37,896 nt of DNA from Opitutaceae bacterium (lineage in GTDB: Bacteria; Verrucomicrobiota; Verrucomicrobiia; Opitutales; Opitutaceae): contig SXSC01000411.1 in NCBI GenBank assembly GCA_005792355.1, forward strand, positions 1 to 37,896, in the 5' to 3' direction. Position 1 is the stretch's first letter, and every line of letters begins with the position of its first letter. Below the pieces are notes generated by a model. It saw nothing but the letters and a program-made list of their open reading frames with translations. It was not told where the DNA came from and ran no database searches. Below are positions 30,804-37,896 of this stretch, in pieces. The position numbers and the translations under genes are program-made.

Positions 30804-33800
30804 ATGAATACTCACGCTGCCATTACCGGCCGGGTCTTTCGCTGGGTCCAGAGGGTGGCCTGCGCGTTGGCGATTGCCTTGGCGGCCCGCGCGGCCGAGG
30901 AAACGCGGCGGCGTTACGATCTGCCGGCCGGCGACGCCGCCACGGTGCTGCGCCAGTTTGCAGAGGTCTCCGGTCGCGAAATCTTGTTTGCCGCGGAAGT
31001 GGTGCGGGGCATCCGCACCGGCCCCGTGCGGGGCGAATTCACCGCGCTGGAGGCGCTGCACCGTCTGCTCGCCGGCACAAATCTACATGCGATCCCGGAC
31101 GAACGCTCCGGCGCCATCGCCGTGCGCCGCATCCCCGCCTCGAAACCGGCCCGCCCATCGACGGACCTGCCGCGCGCCCCGCCGTCCGTTCCTTCCACCA
31201 CCGCTCAACTCAACCCCAAAGAACCTTCTCCTGTGAAGAACCGTAATTTTCTCTCGCTGCTCGCCACCTGGCTGGCCCTCGCCATCGCGCCGGCCCGTGC
31301 CCAAGTGGCGCCCACCGTCGTACCCGCCCCCGAAAAGGATGACATCGTCAGGCTGAGCGTCTTCACGGTCGCCGCCGAAGACGAAGATGAGTACCGCGCC
31401 GCCAACACCACCACCGGCACGCGCTACAACACCGCGATCAAGGACCTCCCGATGAACATCGAGGTGCTGACCTCGGCGTTCATGCGCGACATCGGCGCCC
31501 TCGATGTGCGCGACGCCCTCGCATACGTCTCCGGCATCCAGCTCGACACCACCACCGCCGTGAATGGCTCCCGCGACAACCCCGAGAACGCCACGCTCCT
31601 CATCCGCGGCATCCCCGCCGCCCTGAAGAAGGACGGCTTCTCCCGCTTCGTCCCGATGGATCCAATCACGACCAGCCGCGTGGACATCATCAAGGGTCCC
31701 GGCGGGGCACTCTACGGCCAGATCGGCACCGGCGGCGTGGTCAACTCCAGCAGCGTCACCGCCGGCGACCGCCAGGTCGTGCGCTTTGGCACCACGGTGG
31801 GCTCGTTCAAGTTCCGCCGCGCCGAGCTGCTGTGGTCGACCCCGCTCGACCAGGCGAAGCGCTTTGGTTTCGCGCTCCCGCTGTCCTACCAGCGCAGCGA
31901 GAGCACCACGATGTATTTTCAGACGAACACCTTCGTCATGAACCCGGCCCTCACCATCAAGGTCGGTCCGAAGACCTCGATCCTCGCCAGCGTCGAATCG
32001 CGCTTCAATTTCCGCGACAACATCCGCGGTTTCTTTCTCACCGACAACACCCTCGCGCCCGACGGCACACCTTATGGCAGCTTCATCGCCGGCCGCCCCG
32101 GCACCAACCGCGTGTTCACCACGCCGAGCCAGCGCGACTTCCGCTTCGACGGCCCCGACACCTTCCGCAAGGAGCGCACCTACGTCACCACCTACCGCGT
32201 CGATCACCGCTTCACCGACAACCTCCAGTGGTGGGGCGGCTTCTCGTCCGAGGACATCAACGTCCGCGATCGCAGCTTCAACATTGCGCTGCGCAACGCC
32301 AACGACGCCTCCATTCCGCTGAAGATTCGCACCGACCCGCGGTTTCTCGCGCTGCTGCGCCCGTCTGCCGGCACCGCGCAGCCGCAGATACTCGATCTCC
32401 GGCCGAACAACGTCACCAACTCCGTGCGCACCGTGCGCCCCACCTGGAAGTCCGAGCTCTACTTCGCCTTCGACACCGGCCCCGTGAAGCACCGCATGAT
32501 CACCGGCATCAGCTATGGCCCGCTGCGCTCCGGCAACAGCGCCCCGAACACCAATTTCTACTACGGCAACACCGGCGCGCCGAACGATTTCATCACCCGC
32601 GCGTGGGAGAACCTTCCCGCCGAGGCGATCCTCTCGCGCTTCCGGAATCCCCGGGACTACACGTCGGTCCGCCGCTGGGACTACGCCAGCTTCAACCAAT
32701 ACCCCCAGGGACCCGAAGCGGCTATCGGCACCAAGGCCTCTTACATCACTTCGCTCTTTTGGGACCGCAACCTCTACGCCAATCTCCAGAGCAGCTTCTT
32801 CAAGGAGCGCCTGCAGACCATCGTCGGCTTCTTCGACACCCGCAACGATCGCGGCGGCAACGTCTACGACGCTGCCGGCAATTACCTCTACAACGGCCCC
32901 GCGCCCGTCGGCAGCCCGAGCGGCACGCCCAGCGGCGTCCGCCGCCCCGAGCCCGTCCGCAATTCCTCGCCGAGCGCGACTATCATCTGGTTGGCCAGCG
33001 ATTCGATTCGCGTCTACGCGAACACCATGAGCGCGCTCGACCCCGGCCCCGCCTACTCGGGCTACGACGGCAACGGCAAGGCCCTCACCGCCGTCGTCGT
33101 GAAAAACGCCGAGGCCGGCATCCGCTTCGATCTGCTCCAGAGCAAGCTCCAGCTCAACCTCGTCGCCTTCACGATGCAGGACCGCGACCGCCCCGTGAAC
33201 TACGGCGCGGCGATCCAGAACCTCCTCGTCTCCCCCACTGGCGGCGTCAACGGCTCCGGCTTCGGCGCCTTCGTCAACACCGACACCGACTCCAAGGGCT
33301 ACGACTTAAAGGTCGACTACGTCCCGCTCCGCAACCTCCGCTTCAACGTCGGCTTCTCCGCCAACGACGTGAAGATCGTCCAGATCGATCCGTTCGCCAC
33401 GCCCGCGAATCCCGATCCGGTGCGGCTCGCCGCGCAACAGCGCTTCGTCGCCGCCGGCGGCGGTTCCAGCCGCTACCTCGGCAAGCCGTCCACCGACATC
33501 GCGAAATATTCCGGCACCGGTTACATCCGTTACGAAATCCCGAAAGGCACGCTCAAGGGCGCGTGGGCCATGCTCGGGTCCAAATACCTTGGCAGCCGCT
33601 TCGCCGAAATCATCTCGGTCAGCAGCACGACCGGCGACGCCACCATCACCCAGTTCGCCGTGCCGTCACACTACCTCTACGACTTCAATCTCGGCTACCG
33701 CCGCAAGATCGGCCGCTACAACACCAACTTCCAACTCAACACCTCGAACCTCGCCAACGACGACAGATTCTACGGCGCGACCTGGCAGGTACCGCGCGCG

Positions 33801-33830
33801 TACCGGTTGTCGGCCACGCTAAGCTTCTGA
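30804..33830 (+). CDS. STN-domain TonB receptor (FecA-like transducer) with internal signal peptide
   Basis: An outer-membrane receptor of 1008 residues. The first signal peptide (RVACALAIALAARAAEE) is followed by an STN domain at about residues 36-105 (RYDLPAGDAATVLRQFAEVS, GREILFAAEVV, ALEALHRLLAGTNLHAI), the part that signals to FecR. After a Pro/Ser-rich linker comes a second signal-peptide-like stretch beginning at GTG 31233 (codon 144: VKNRNFLSLLATWLALAIAP, then ARAQ). The plug (NIEVLTSAFMRDIGALDVRD, VDIIKGPGGALYGQIGTGGV) and barrel follow, ending YRLSATLSF with terminal Phe. The hidden second signal suggests fusion of an STN protein with a complete receptor, or that translation really restarts at 31233. 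It belongs to the sigma-FecR pair upstream. The ligand is unknown; sugar or siderophore are both possible. Confidence 0.88.
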   Translation: MNTHAAITGRVFRWVQRVACALAIALAARAAEETRRRYDLPAGDAATVLRQFAEVSGREILFAAEVVRGIRTGPVRGEFTALEALHRLLAGTNLHAIPDERSGAIAVRRIPASKPARPSTDLPRAPPSVPSTTAQLNPKEPSPVKNRNFLSLLATWLALAIAPARAQVAPTVVPAPEKDDIVRLSVFTVAAEDEDEYRAANTTTGTRYNTAIKDLPMNIEVLTSAFMRDIGALDVRDALAYVSGIQLDTTTAVNGSRDNPENATLLIRGIPAALKKDGFSRFVPMDPITTSRVDIIKGPGGALYGQIGTGGVVNSSSVTAGDRQVVRFGTTVGSFKFRRAELLWSTPLDQAKRFGFALPLSYQRSESTTMYFQTNTFVMNPALTIKVGPKTSILASVESRFNFRDNIRGFFLTDNTLAPDGTPYGSFIAGRPGTNRVFTTPSQRDFRFDGPDTFRKERTYVTTYRVDHRFTDNLQWWGGFSSEDINVRDRSFNIALRNANDASIPLKIRTDPRFLALLRPSAGTAQPQILDLRPNNVTNSVRTVRPTWKSELYFAFDTGPVKHRMITGISYGPLRSGNSAPNTNFYYGNTGAPNDFITRAWENLPAEAILSRFRNPRDYTSVRRWDYASFNQYPQGPEAAIGTKASYITSLFWDRNLYANLQSSFFKERLQTIVGFFDTRNDRGGNVYDAAGNYLYNGPAPVGSPSGTPSGVRRPEPVRNSSPSATIIWLASDSIRVYANTMSALDPGPAYSGYDGNGKALTAVVVKNAEAGIRFDLLQSKLQLNLVAFTMQDRDRPVNYGAAIQNLLVSPTGGVNGSGFGAFVNTDTDSKGYDLKVDYVPLRNLRFNVGFSANDVKIVQIDPFATPANPDPVRLAAQQRFVAAGGGSSRYLGKPSTDIAKYSGTGYIRYEIPKGTLKGAWAMLGSKYLGSRFAEIISVSSTTGDATITQFAVPSHYLYDFNLGYRRKIGRYNTNFQLNTSNLANDDRFYGATWQVPRAYRLSATLSF

Positions 33831-33951
33831 GCGCCATTCCAGGCTCGGCCTTCGAGAATCCATCCTTCCCCGTATCGGCTTACTTCTCGCATTGCTTTCC
33901 GCATTTTGTCAGACACCCGCCCGCACGCCTCTCCGGAGAGCCGGCTTGCTC

Positions 33952-36084
33952 ATGAACCTTGCGCTGAGTTTGACGCTCTCCGGCCTTGCTACAGCCGCGG
34001 TGCCATCTGATCTCCTGCCGCTCAATCCCACCGCGCCGAACTATGCGACGATTTTTCCCAAGGGCGTTCAAATCGGCAACCCGGTTGCGCCCGCAGAAAG
34101 GTTCAAGCTCGGGCATGAAGTTCTCCTTGCTGTTTACGCTTACCTCGCACCAACCAGCCCGGTTGTTGGTGACACCAGTTACCGCGACCGGCTCCTGGTT
34201 CTTTTGGACGACTGCTTCGGGCGATGGGCTCAAGGAAAGGAACTCGCTGACATCACCTGCCTCTGGGAGGCATCCTATGCCTATTACCTGCTGAAAACCC
34301 ATGACCCTGGAGCTCTCTCGGAAGCGCGCGTAGGGCTTTACGAAAGCGCCTTGGAAAAAAACGAGGCTCGCATCCTGAAAGACAACCGCCTGCTGTATGA
34401 TGAAGGCATTCTCGCGAACCTTTGGCTCAATGGCGACATCCGGCTGGCCAAAAGCGTCTATTTTACGGCTCTGGCCCGCAACGATGCCGTAACAGCGGGA
34501 AAGGCGCGCAGGGCGATTGATGAGGTGATGACCCGATCTGCGTTGGGAGACGGAGGCACCCGCTACGTGGGGTTCTGGGGAGAAGTCTCCTCGTATCACG
34601 ACGAGTCCGTGGGCGATCTGATTTGGTGGTGGTTGATTACCGGCTCGCCATCAGCCAAAGCCGCGGTGGATGCCACGTTGCGCTATGCCATGGTCACTAA
34701 CGAGCCGGATGGGTTCACCGGGCAATCCGCGAACATTCCCTACAAGCACATGTATAACAACCTCCCTGGACGGAACTCGGCCTTATGGAAGGCCTATCTC
34801 CACAACGATGGATACAACTACCATTTCGGCGCACTCGCCGAAACGCCCGCCTCCACCGACCTACTCAATGCAATCCTCTATCAGCCGTCGAGAATCACCC
34901 GCATACCACCCCACGATGTCGGGGCATTTTTTGATGCCAATATCCAAGGGCCGCGCGGACGCTTCGGGGGACGATGGGGATGGATTGCGCATGGACGGGA
35001 TGTGCAAAAAGGGGGGCCTGAACATCAGGCACTCATCATCGCCCAAGCCTACGAGGGACGCCAGTGTGGCAAGGCCACTTTTGTTGGAGCCTTTGCGCTC
35101 GGGCCAGTTGCTGACAAAACCTCGCTGAAAGGTGCATTGGACACCGTGCTAGTCGAGTTCAAAGAATCCGCCGGTCCTGAAAAGGATCTCATGCGGGGAA
35201 ATAAATACCGCTACCTTGCTCAAGATGAACAAACCCGCACGATCACTCGCAAGAATTTCGGCTCCCTCTCCACCTCCTACAGGATCTCCCGCCGCACCAA
35301 CTCGCCAGCCACACTCACCTGGGATGCGGGACGAACCCCGTGGCTCGGGCAACAACTTTGGGTGCTCACCGGAGAGCGGATCCTCGGGTTGATGCAAATC
35401 CACTCCGACGCGCCTTCCACGGTTTATGGCCTCGATACGCGGCTTGTGTTTACCGGAGGACGCAAAGGCATCATGGGCAAATTCCATGAACTCACGCAGC
35501 CCGATGTCTCCACCTTCGTGTTCGGCGACCTGCGGGCAAAAATCCATCAGACCACATTCACCGGAAACATCACCCGTCAGCGGATTGCCATCTCTGATGC
35601 AAAGTCCACTGACGACTACTCGGCCCTGGTAAGGGTCTCCGATTCCGCCATTCCCGGGGACGATACGCCCGTCTCCTTTCCGGAGGGAGCCCGGCGCTGG
35701 ATGGTGATCGACATCACCCGGGACAGTCGGAATTTGGCGACATCGGCTGAAAATCTTTTGCCGGAAGATGAAACATGGGCGGTTCTGCAATTTGAAGAAG
35801 AGAACCGGAAAATTCAGATCGTGCAAAATCTCACCTCCACCTGGCAGACTTACCGTGGAAATCTTGTGGTGGGCTCAACCCATGCCATCGCGAGCCTGCA
35901 TCGCAGTTGGAGCGAATCGGTCACTTCTCTTGATGCCTCTACCGGGGCAGTGGTTGTCACCGAAAACGTTCCAGCCTATGGCCACATCATTGCTGTCAGC
36001 AGCAACGAGCCCGATGACCATTCGTATTCCCACCGTGGCTCGGAGGAGGTTTACGGGAAAGGAGCTGACCTCAAAAATCCATAA
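33952..36084 (+). CDS. Large secreted protein of unassigned family
   Basis: A protein of 710 residues with a signal peptide (MNLALSLTLSGLATAAVPSD); the frame is open further upstream with a possible TTG start at 33892. I do not recognise the family. The first half is Leu/Ala/Tyr-rich and looks helical with paired aromatic segments (ITCLWEASYAYYLLKTHDPG, DLIWWWLITGSPSAKAAVDA), reminiscent of an alpha/alpha toroid. The second half is beta-rich (PWLGQQLWVLTGERILGLMQ, VYGLDTRLVFTGGRKGIMGK, RRWMVIDITRDSRNL). Toroid plus beta-sandwich is the plan of several polysaccharide lyase families, so a lyase-like enzyme is possible, but no catalytic motif can be named. Codon use is visibly less GC-rich than in the neighbours, suggesting transfer. 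It follows the STN receptor by 121 bp and may act on the same ligand. Confidence 0.6.
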   Translation: MNLALSLTLSGLATAAVPSDLLPLNPTAPNYATIFPKGVQIGNPVAPAERFKLGHEVLLAVYAYLAPTSPVVGDTSYRDRLLVLLDDCFGRWAQGKELADITCLWEASYAYYLLKTHDPGALSEARVGLYESALEKNEARILKDNRLLYDEGILANLWLNGDIRLAKSVYFTALARNDAVTAGKARRAIDEVMTRSALGDGGTRYVGFWGEVSSYHDESVGDLIWWWLITGSPSAKAAVDATLRYAMVTNEPDGFTGQSANIPYKHMYNNLPGRNSALWKAYLHNDGYNYHFGALAETPASTDLLNAILYQPSRITRIPPHDVGAFFDANIQGPRGRFGGRWGWIAHGRDVQKGGPEHQALIIAQAYEGRQCGKATFVGAFALGPVADKTSLKGALDTVLVEFKESAGPEKDLMRGNKYRYLAQDEQTRTITRKNFGSLSTSYRISRRTNSPATLTWDAGRTPWLGQQLWVLTGERILGLMQIHSDAPSTVYGLDTRLVFTGGRKGIMGKFHELTQPDVSTFVFGDLRAKIHQTTFTGNITRQRIAISDAKSTDDYSALVRVSDSAIPGDDTPVSFPEGARRWMVIDITRDSRNLATSAENLLPEDETWAVLQFEEENRKIQIVQNLTSTWQTYRGNLVVGSTHAIASLHRSWSESVTSLDASTGAVVVTENVPAYGHIIAVSSNEPDDHSYSHRGSEEVYGKGADLKNP

Positions 36085-36131
36085 ACCGAGGCCGTCCCGA
36101 AGCCCAATACCAGTACGATTCTCACCCTACC

Positions 36132-36190
36132 ATGAAAACCACTCCCTCAATTATTTTCGTTGATCGCAGTTCTCGTTGCCCTCTGAACCC
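36132..36190 (+). other. Possible truncated start of a lost gene
   Basis: ATG 36132 begins MKTTPSIIFV, after which a one-base shift would continue as LIAVLVAL before a stop. That reads like a signal peptide broken by a frameshift. It sits 48 bp after the stop of the secreted protein gene and before the transposase pseudogene, so it may be the stump of a gene removed when this region rearranged. The evidence is thin. Confidence 0.3.
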
Positions 36191-36231
36191 CGTCCGACCT
36201 TGGGGAACCGATCCAGGGGGTCCGTAAATTG

Positions 36232-37171
36232 CTAGTCCCTGCCCACCATTCCTGGTCTCGCGGCGTGCACATCGGCGCGGACGGAACCCGGCTTTCCCAT
36301 GCACAGTTTCTCGGCGAGCCAACGATCAGGAGGGGCGACCGCATCACGGAGCTTGCGCGCCAACGCTTGTTTCCAAGGCGCACTTTTCGGAGCCGACGCC
36401 AGTTCCGCTGATGATCGGCCGTTTTCCTGGAGCGCGGATTCCAGCGCTTGCTCCCACCGCTCCGACTGCAGTTCCTTCACCATCCGCTTGCGAAAGCTCG
36501 GGCGCGAGCGCGAGGTGCGCATGCTCGCGGGCAAGGGCTTTGCGCCACGCGGCCGTGCCGATGGCCCAGTCGCGCGAAAAGGCGCCGCGGACCATCCGGT
36601 CGTCATTCGCGTCTCCCCTCGTGATCGCGACGAGATAGGCCGAGTATCCCAGCCACGGCTTGGATTGATTCGCGCAGCCGGCGGTCTCCAGGACGACGGC
36701 GGGCTGGAGCCACGTCGGAGCCGAGCCGGCAAGCCACGCCGACAAACTGCTCGCTGCGAACTGCTCCAAACGCTCCACGGCCACGACGCCGGCGCGAACT
36801 CGGTTGAGATGGATGTAGTCGCACACCCGGGCGAGGTGAGCGTCGTCTTGAATCACGGGCGACTTGTAGCGTCCCTGAAAGACATGGCCGTGCTAACCGT
36901 GAAACCGCAACAGCCGGACGGCGAAGGTCGACTGCAGCGAGTGAATCCCTGCGACCAAGTTTGGCCCCGGCGTCTCGAGGGCGAGATGGAAGTGATTTCG
37001 CATGACAATACAGGCGTGCATTCGCCAACCGAATTTTTCGCACGCTTCGCCCGCGACGCCGACAAACGAACGGCGCGCGCCGGCCGTGGCGAAGATGTCG
37101 TGCCGGAGGTTGCCGTGGTTGATCACATGATACCGGGCGCCGGGAAACTGAATGCGAAGTCGTCGAGCCAT
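36232..37171 (-). pseudogene. REP-associated tyrosine transposase (RAYT), broken
   Basis: A ~310-codon Y1-transposase-like gene of the RAYT/IS200-like group, which acts on REP hairpins. It starts MARRLRIQFPGARYHVINHG at 37171 and has MRNHFHLALETPGPNL with the H-x-H metal motif. An in-frame TAG at 36895-36893 (FHG-stop-HGHVFQGRYKS) interrupts it. It then resumes in the same frame with VFQGRYKSPVIQDDAHLARV and VCDYIHLNRVRAG. Near 36510-36540 the frame shifts: the C-terminal part RKRMVKELQSERWEQALES and RWLAEKLCMGKPGSVR lies in another frame, ending at 36232. With a nonsense codon and a frameshift it cannot give a full-length protein. The hairpin repeats in this window might be related to its former activity. 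Confidence 0.82.
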
Positions 37172-37297
37172 CGCGACAGGTCGGCGCGCTTGAGGTCAAG
37201 AAGCGAGCCCGCCTTAACCCCAATTTCGGGTATGCCAACGATTCTCCGATCGCTGCCGCCGCGGACTAACAATTCACGGACTGACCCCGTCGGGCGG

Positions 37298-37392
37298 GCC
37301 CCCTATTTCAGCCGGGTGTTCAAGCGGGTGACTGGGGAGGCCCCCGCCCGCTTCCGCACGAAGCACCGCAGACCGGAGTAGGTTTTGCAACG
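37298..37392 (+). pseudogene. 3' fragment of an AraC-family regulator gene
   Basis: About 27 codons, beginning around YFSRVFKRVTGEAP and ending ARFRTKHRRPE then TAG, closely match the end of the AraC gene at 24450-25334 (YFSRVFKRVTGVAP, AGFRTKHRRPE). The DNA match extends about ten bases past the stop (GGAGTAGGTTTT). The rest of the gene is absent; upstream sequence is unrelated and leads to the transposase pseudogene. This is a truncation scar of a paralogue, not a working gene. Confidence 0.8.
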
Positions 37393-37408
37393 CACGATCA
37401 TGGTCGTG
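37393..37408. promoter_or_regulatory. Imperfect palindrome upstream of esterase gene
   Basis: CACGATCATGGTCGTG is symmetrical at 14 of 16 positions around a central CATG. It lies about 57 bp upstream of the esterase start. The shape suits a LacI-type operator, but one copy alone proves nothing. Confidence 0.3.
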
Positions 37409-37464
37409 AATTTTGGCTCTGAGCGGTTTCATCAAGATCAAGTCCCTTCGCGTTTCCACCCAAC

Positions 37465-37762
37465 ATGACTCCTCGACTCTACTCTGCTCTGTTCACGGTC
37501 GTCCTTGGCGCCACACCAGCTCTCGCCGACGTCCAACTTGCGCGCGTCTTTTCCGACCACATGGTCTTGCAGGCTCAGCGGCCGGTGCCTGTCTGGGGCA
37601 CCGCCGCCCCCGGTGAGCGAATAGTCGTCGATGTCGCCCAGCAGACCAAGCCCACCGTCGCCGACACTGACGGACGCTGGCGCGTCACGCTCGACCCGCT
37701 CGCCTACGCTCCGGGCCACGCTCCCCAGACCATCGTTGTCCGCGGCACCAACGAAATCCGCT
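37465..37762 (+). pseudogene. Sialate O-acetylesterase-like gene, only N-terminus present
   Basis: From ATG 37465 a signal peptide (MTPRLYSALFTVVLGATPAL-like, cleavage after ALA) leads into VQLARVFSDHMVLQAQRPVP, VWGTAAPGERIVVDVAQQTK and GRWRVTLDPLAYAPG, the N-terminal beta-domain of sialate O-acetylesterase-like enzymes that deacetylate sugars. The family normally continues after VVRGTNEIRL with a strand leading to the active-site block G-E-V-W-L-C-S-G-Q-S-N-M. Here the sequence changes abruptly at about 37763 into unrelated, less GC-rich sequence while the frame stays open to the window end. The catalytic Ser block is not reached. The rest may lie beyond an inserted element outside the window, so this could be an interrupted gene. 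Confidence 0.72.
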
Positions 37763-37896
37763 TGGTCAGCAGAATTCATGGGCGCATTCCGGTTCGGGCA
37801 AATGGCCAAGGTTATGATATAGGGCCACCTCCATTGCCCTATAGGTTCGGAAACCATATGAGCGTCTGGTCACCACTCGGACTTTATTGTTCAAGC
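37763..37896. mobile_element. Possible end of an insertion sequence (IS21-like)
   Basis: The esterase homology stops exactly where TGGTCAGC begins (37763-37770). The following sequence has spaced repeated blocks: TGGCCA (37803-37808), TGGTCACC (37867-37874), and GGTTCGG at 37791 and 37844. An inverted repeat TATAGGGC/GCCCTATA (37818-37825, 37836-37843) is present too. Multiple short repeats of TGGTC/TGGCC and GGTTCGG type recall the ends of IS21-family elements. The window ends before any transposase gene, so this is a tentative call. Confidence 0.4.

Noticed and set aside
30679-30807. 42-codon GTG frame ending in an ATGA overlap with the STN receptor start
   Set aside because: No Shine-Dalgarno or homology; ATGA overlaps arise easily by chance. 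Mentioned under the intergenic entry only.
31832-33955. Open frame of 707 codons overlapping the STN receptor on the same strand
   Set aside because: Its translation is almost only Arg, Pro, His and Gln, typical of a shifted frame in GC-rich DNA.
1-37896. tRNA, rRNA or CRISPR array
   Set aside because: No cloverleaf-like sequence, rRNA segment or regularly spaced repeat array was seen on either strand; a covariance-model search would be more sensitive.

Overview
The window is GC-rich DNA that reads like an Opitutaceae-type member of the Verrucomicrobiota. This is inferred from gene content, with no rRNA or marker gene present. The clues are large TonB-dependent receptors without SusD partners, clusters rich in glycoside hydrolases (GH106, GH127, GH28-like, GH38-like, GH29) and a sulfatase, a Tat-exported Gfo/Idh/MocA oxidoreductase, a URO-D-like protein inside a sugar operon, AraC-type regulators, a FecI/FecR/FecA-like relay and many decayed accessory modules. 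I saw no tRNA, rRNA or CRISPR array.

Layout. 0.1-6.2 kb (minus): an operon of an arabinose/fucose isomerase-like protein, an S1 sulfatase and a GH106 alpha-L-rhamnosidase-like enzyme, divergent from an AraC regulator (6.3-7.2 kb). 7.3-8.2 kb: an exported SGNH hydrolase. 8.2-10.3 kb: an accessory zone with a hairpin repeat, a two-gene nucleotidyltransferase module, an internally deleted DUF4143-type ATPase and the 3' end of aroE. 10.35-15.57 kb (minus): a compact four-gene operon coding for a URO-D-like protein, a divergent GH38-like protein, the rhamnose transporter RhaT and the rhamnose mutarotase RhaM. 15.9-16.8 kb: a small conserved gene between direct repeats and a ParE/RelB-like pair whose toxin has no normal start codon. 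16.9-24.4 kb (minus): a GH28-like beta-helix protein, a GH127-like enzyme, a TonB receptor and an internally deleted GH29 fucosidase, divergent from a second AraC regulator (24.4-25.3 kb). 25.4 kb: a decayed copy of the nucleotidyltransferase module. 25.7-28.5 kb: a Gfo/Idh oxidoreductase and an intact DUF4143 ATPase. 28.7-33.8 kb (plus): sigma factor, FecR and an STN-domain TonB receptor. 33.9-36.1 kb: an unassigned secreted protein with less GC-rich codon use. 36.2-37.9 kb: a broken REP-associated transposase, an AraC 3' fragment and a sialate O-acetylesterase start that is cut off before its active site.

How it fits together. The enzymes point to degradation of a rhamnose-rich, partly sulfated or pectin-like polysaccharide. 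TonB receptors import oligomers, GH106, GH127, GH28-like and sulfatase enzymes trim them, RhaT/RhaM take up and epimerise L-rhamnose, and AraC proteins sense the sugars. The strongest new observation is a 38-bp two-half-site element, with direct repeats 21 bp apart, found upstream of both the rhamnose operon and the GH29 gene. A candidate -10 box lies at exactly the same distance in both. It looks like the operator of the AraC protein encoded at 24.45 kb and would tie the two loci into one regulon. A second theme is erosion: three unrelated genes have kept both ends but lost their middles.
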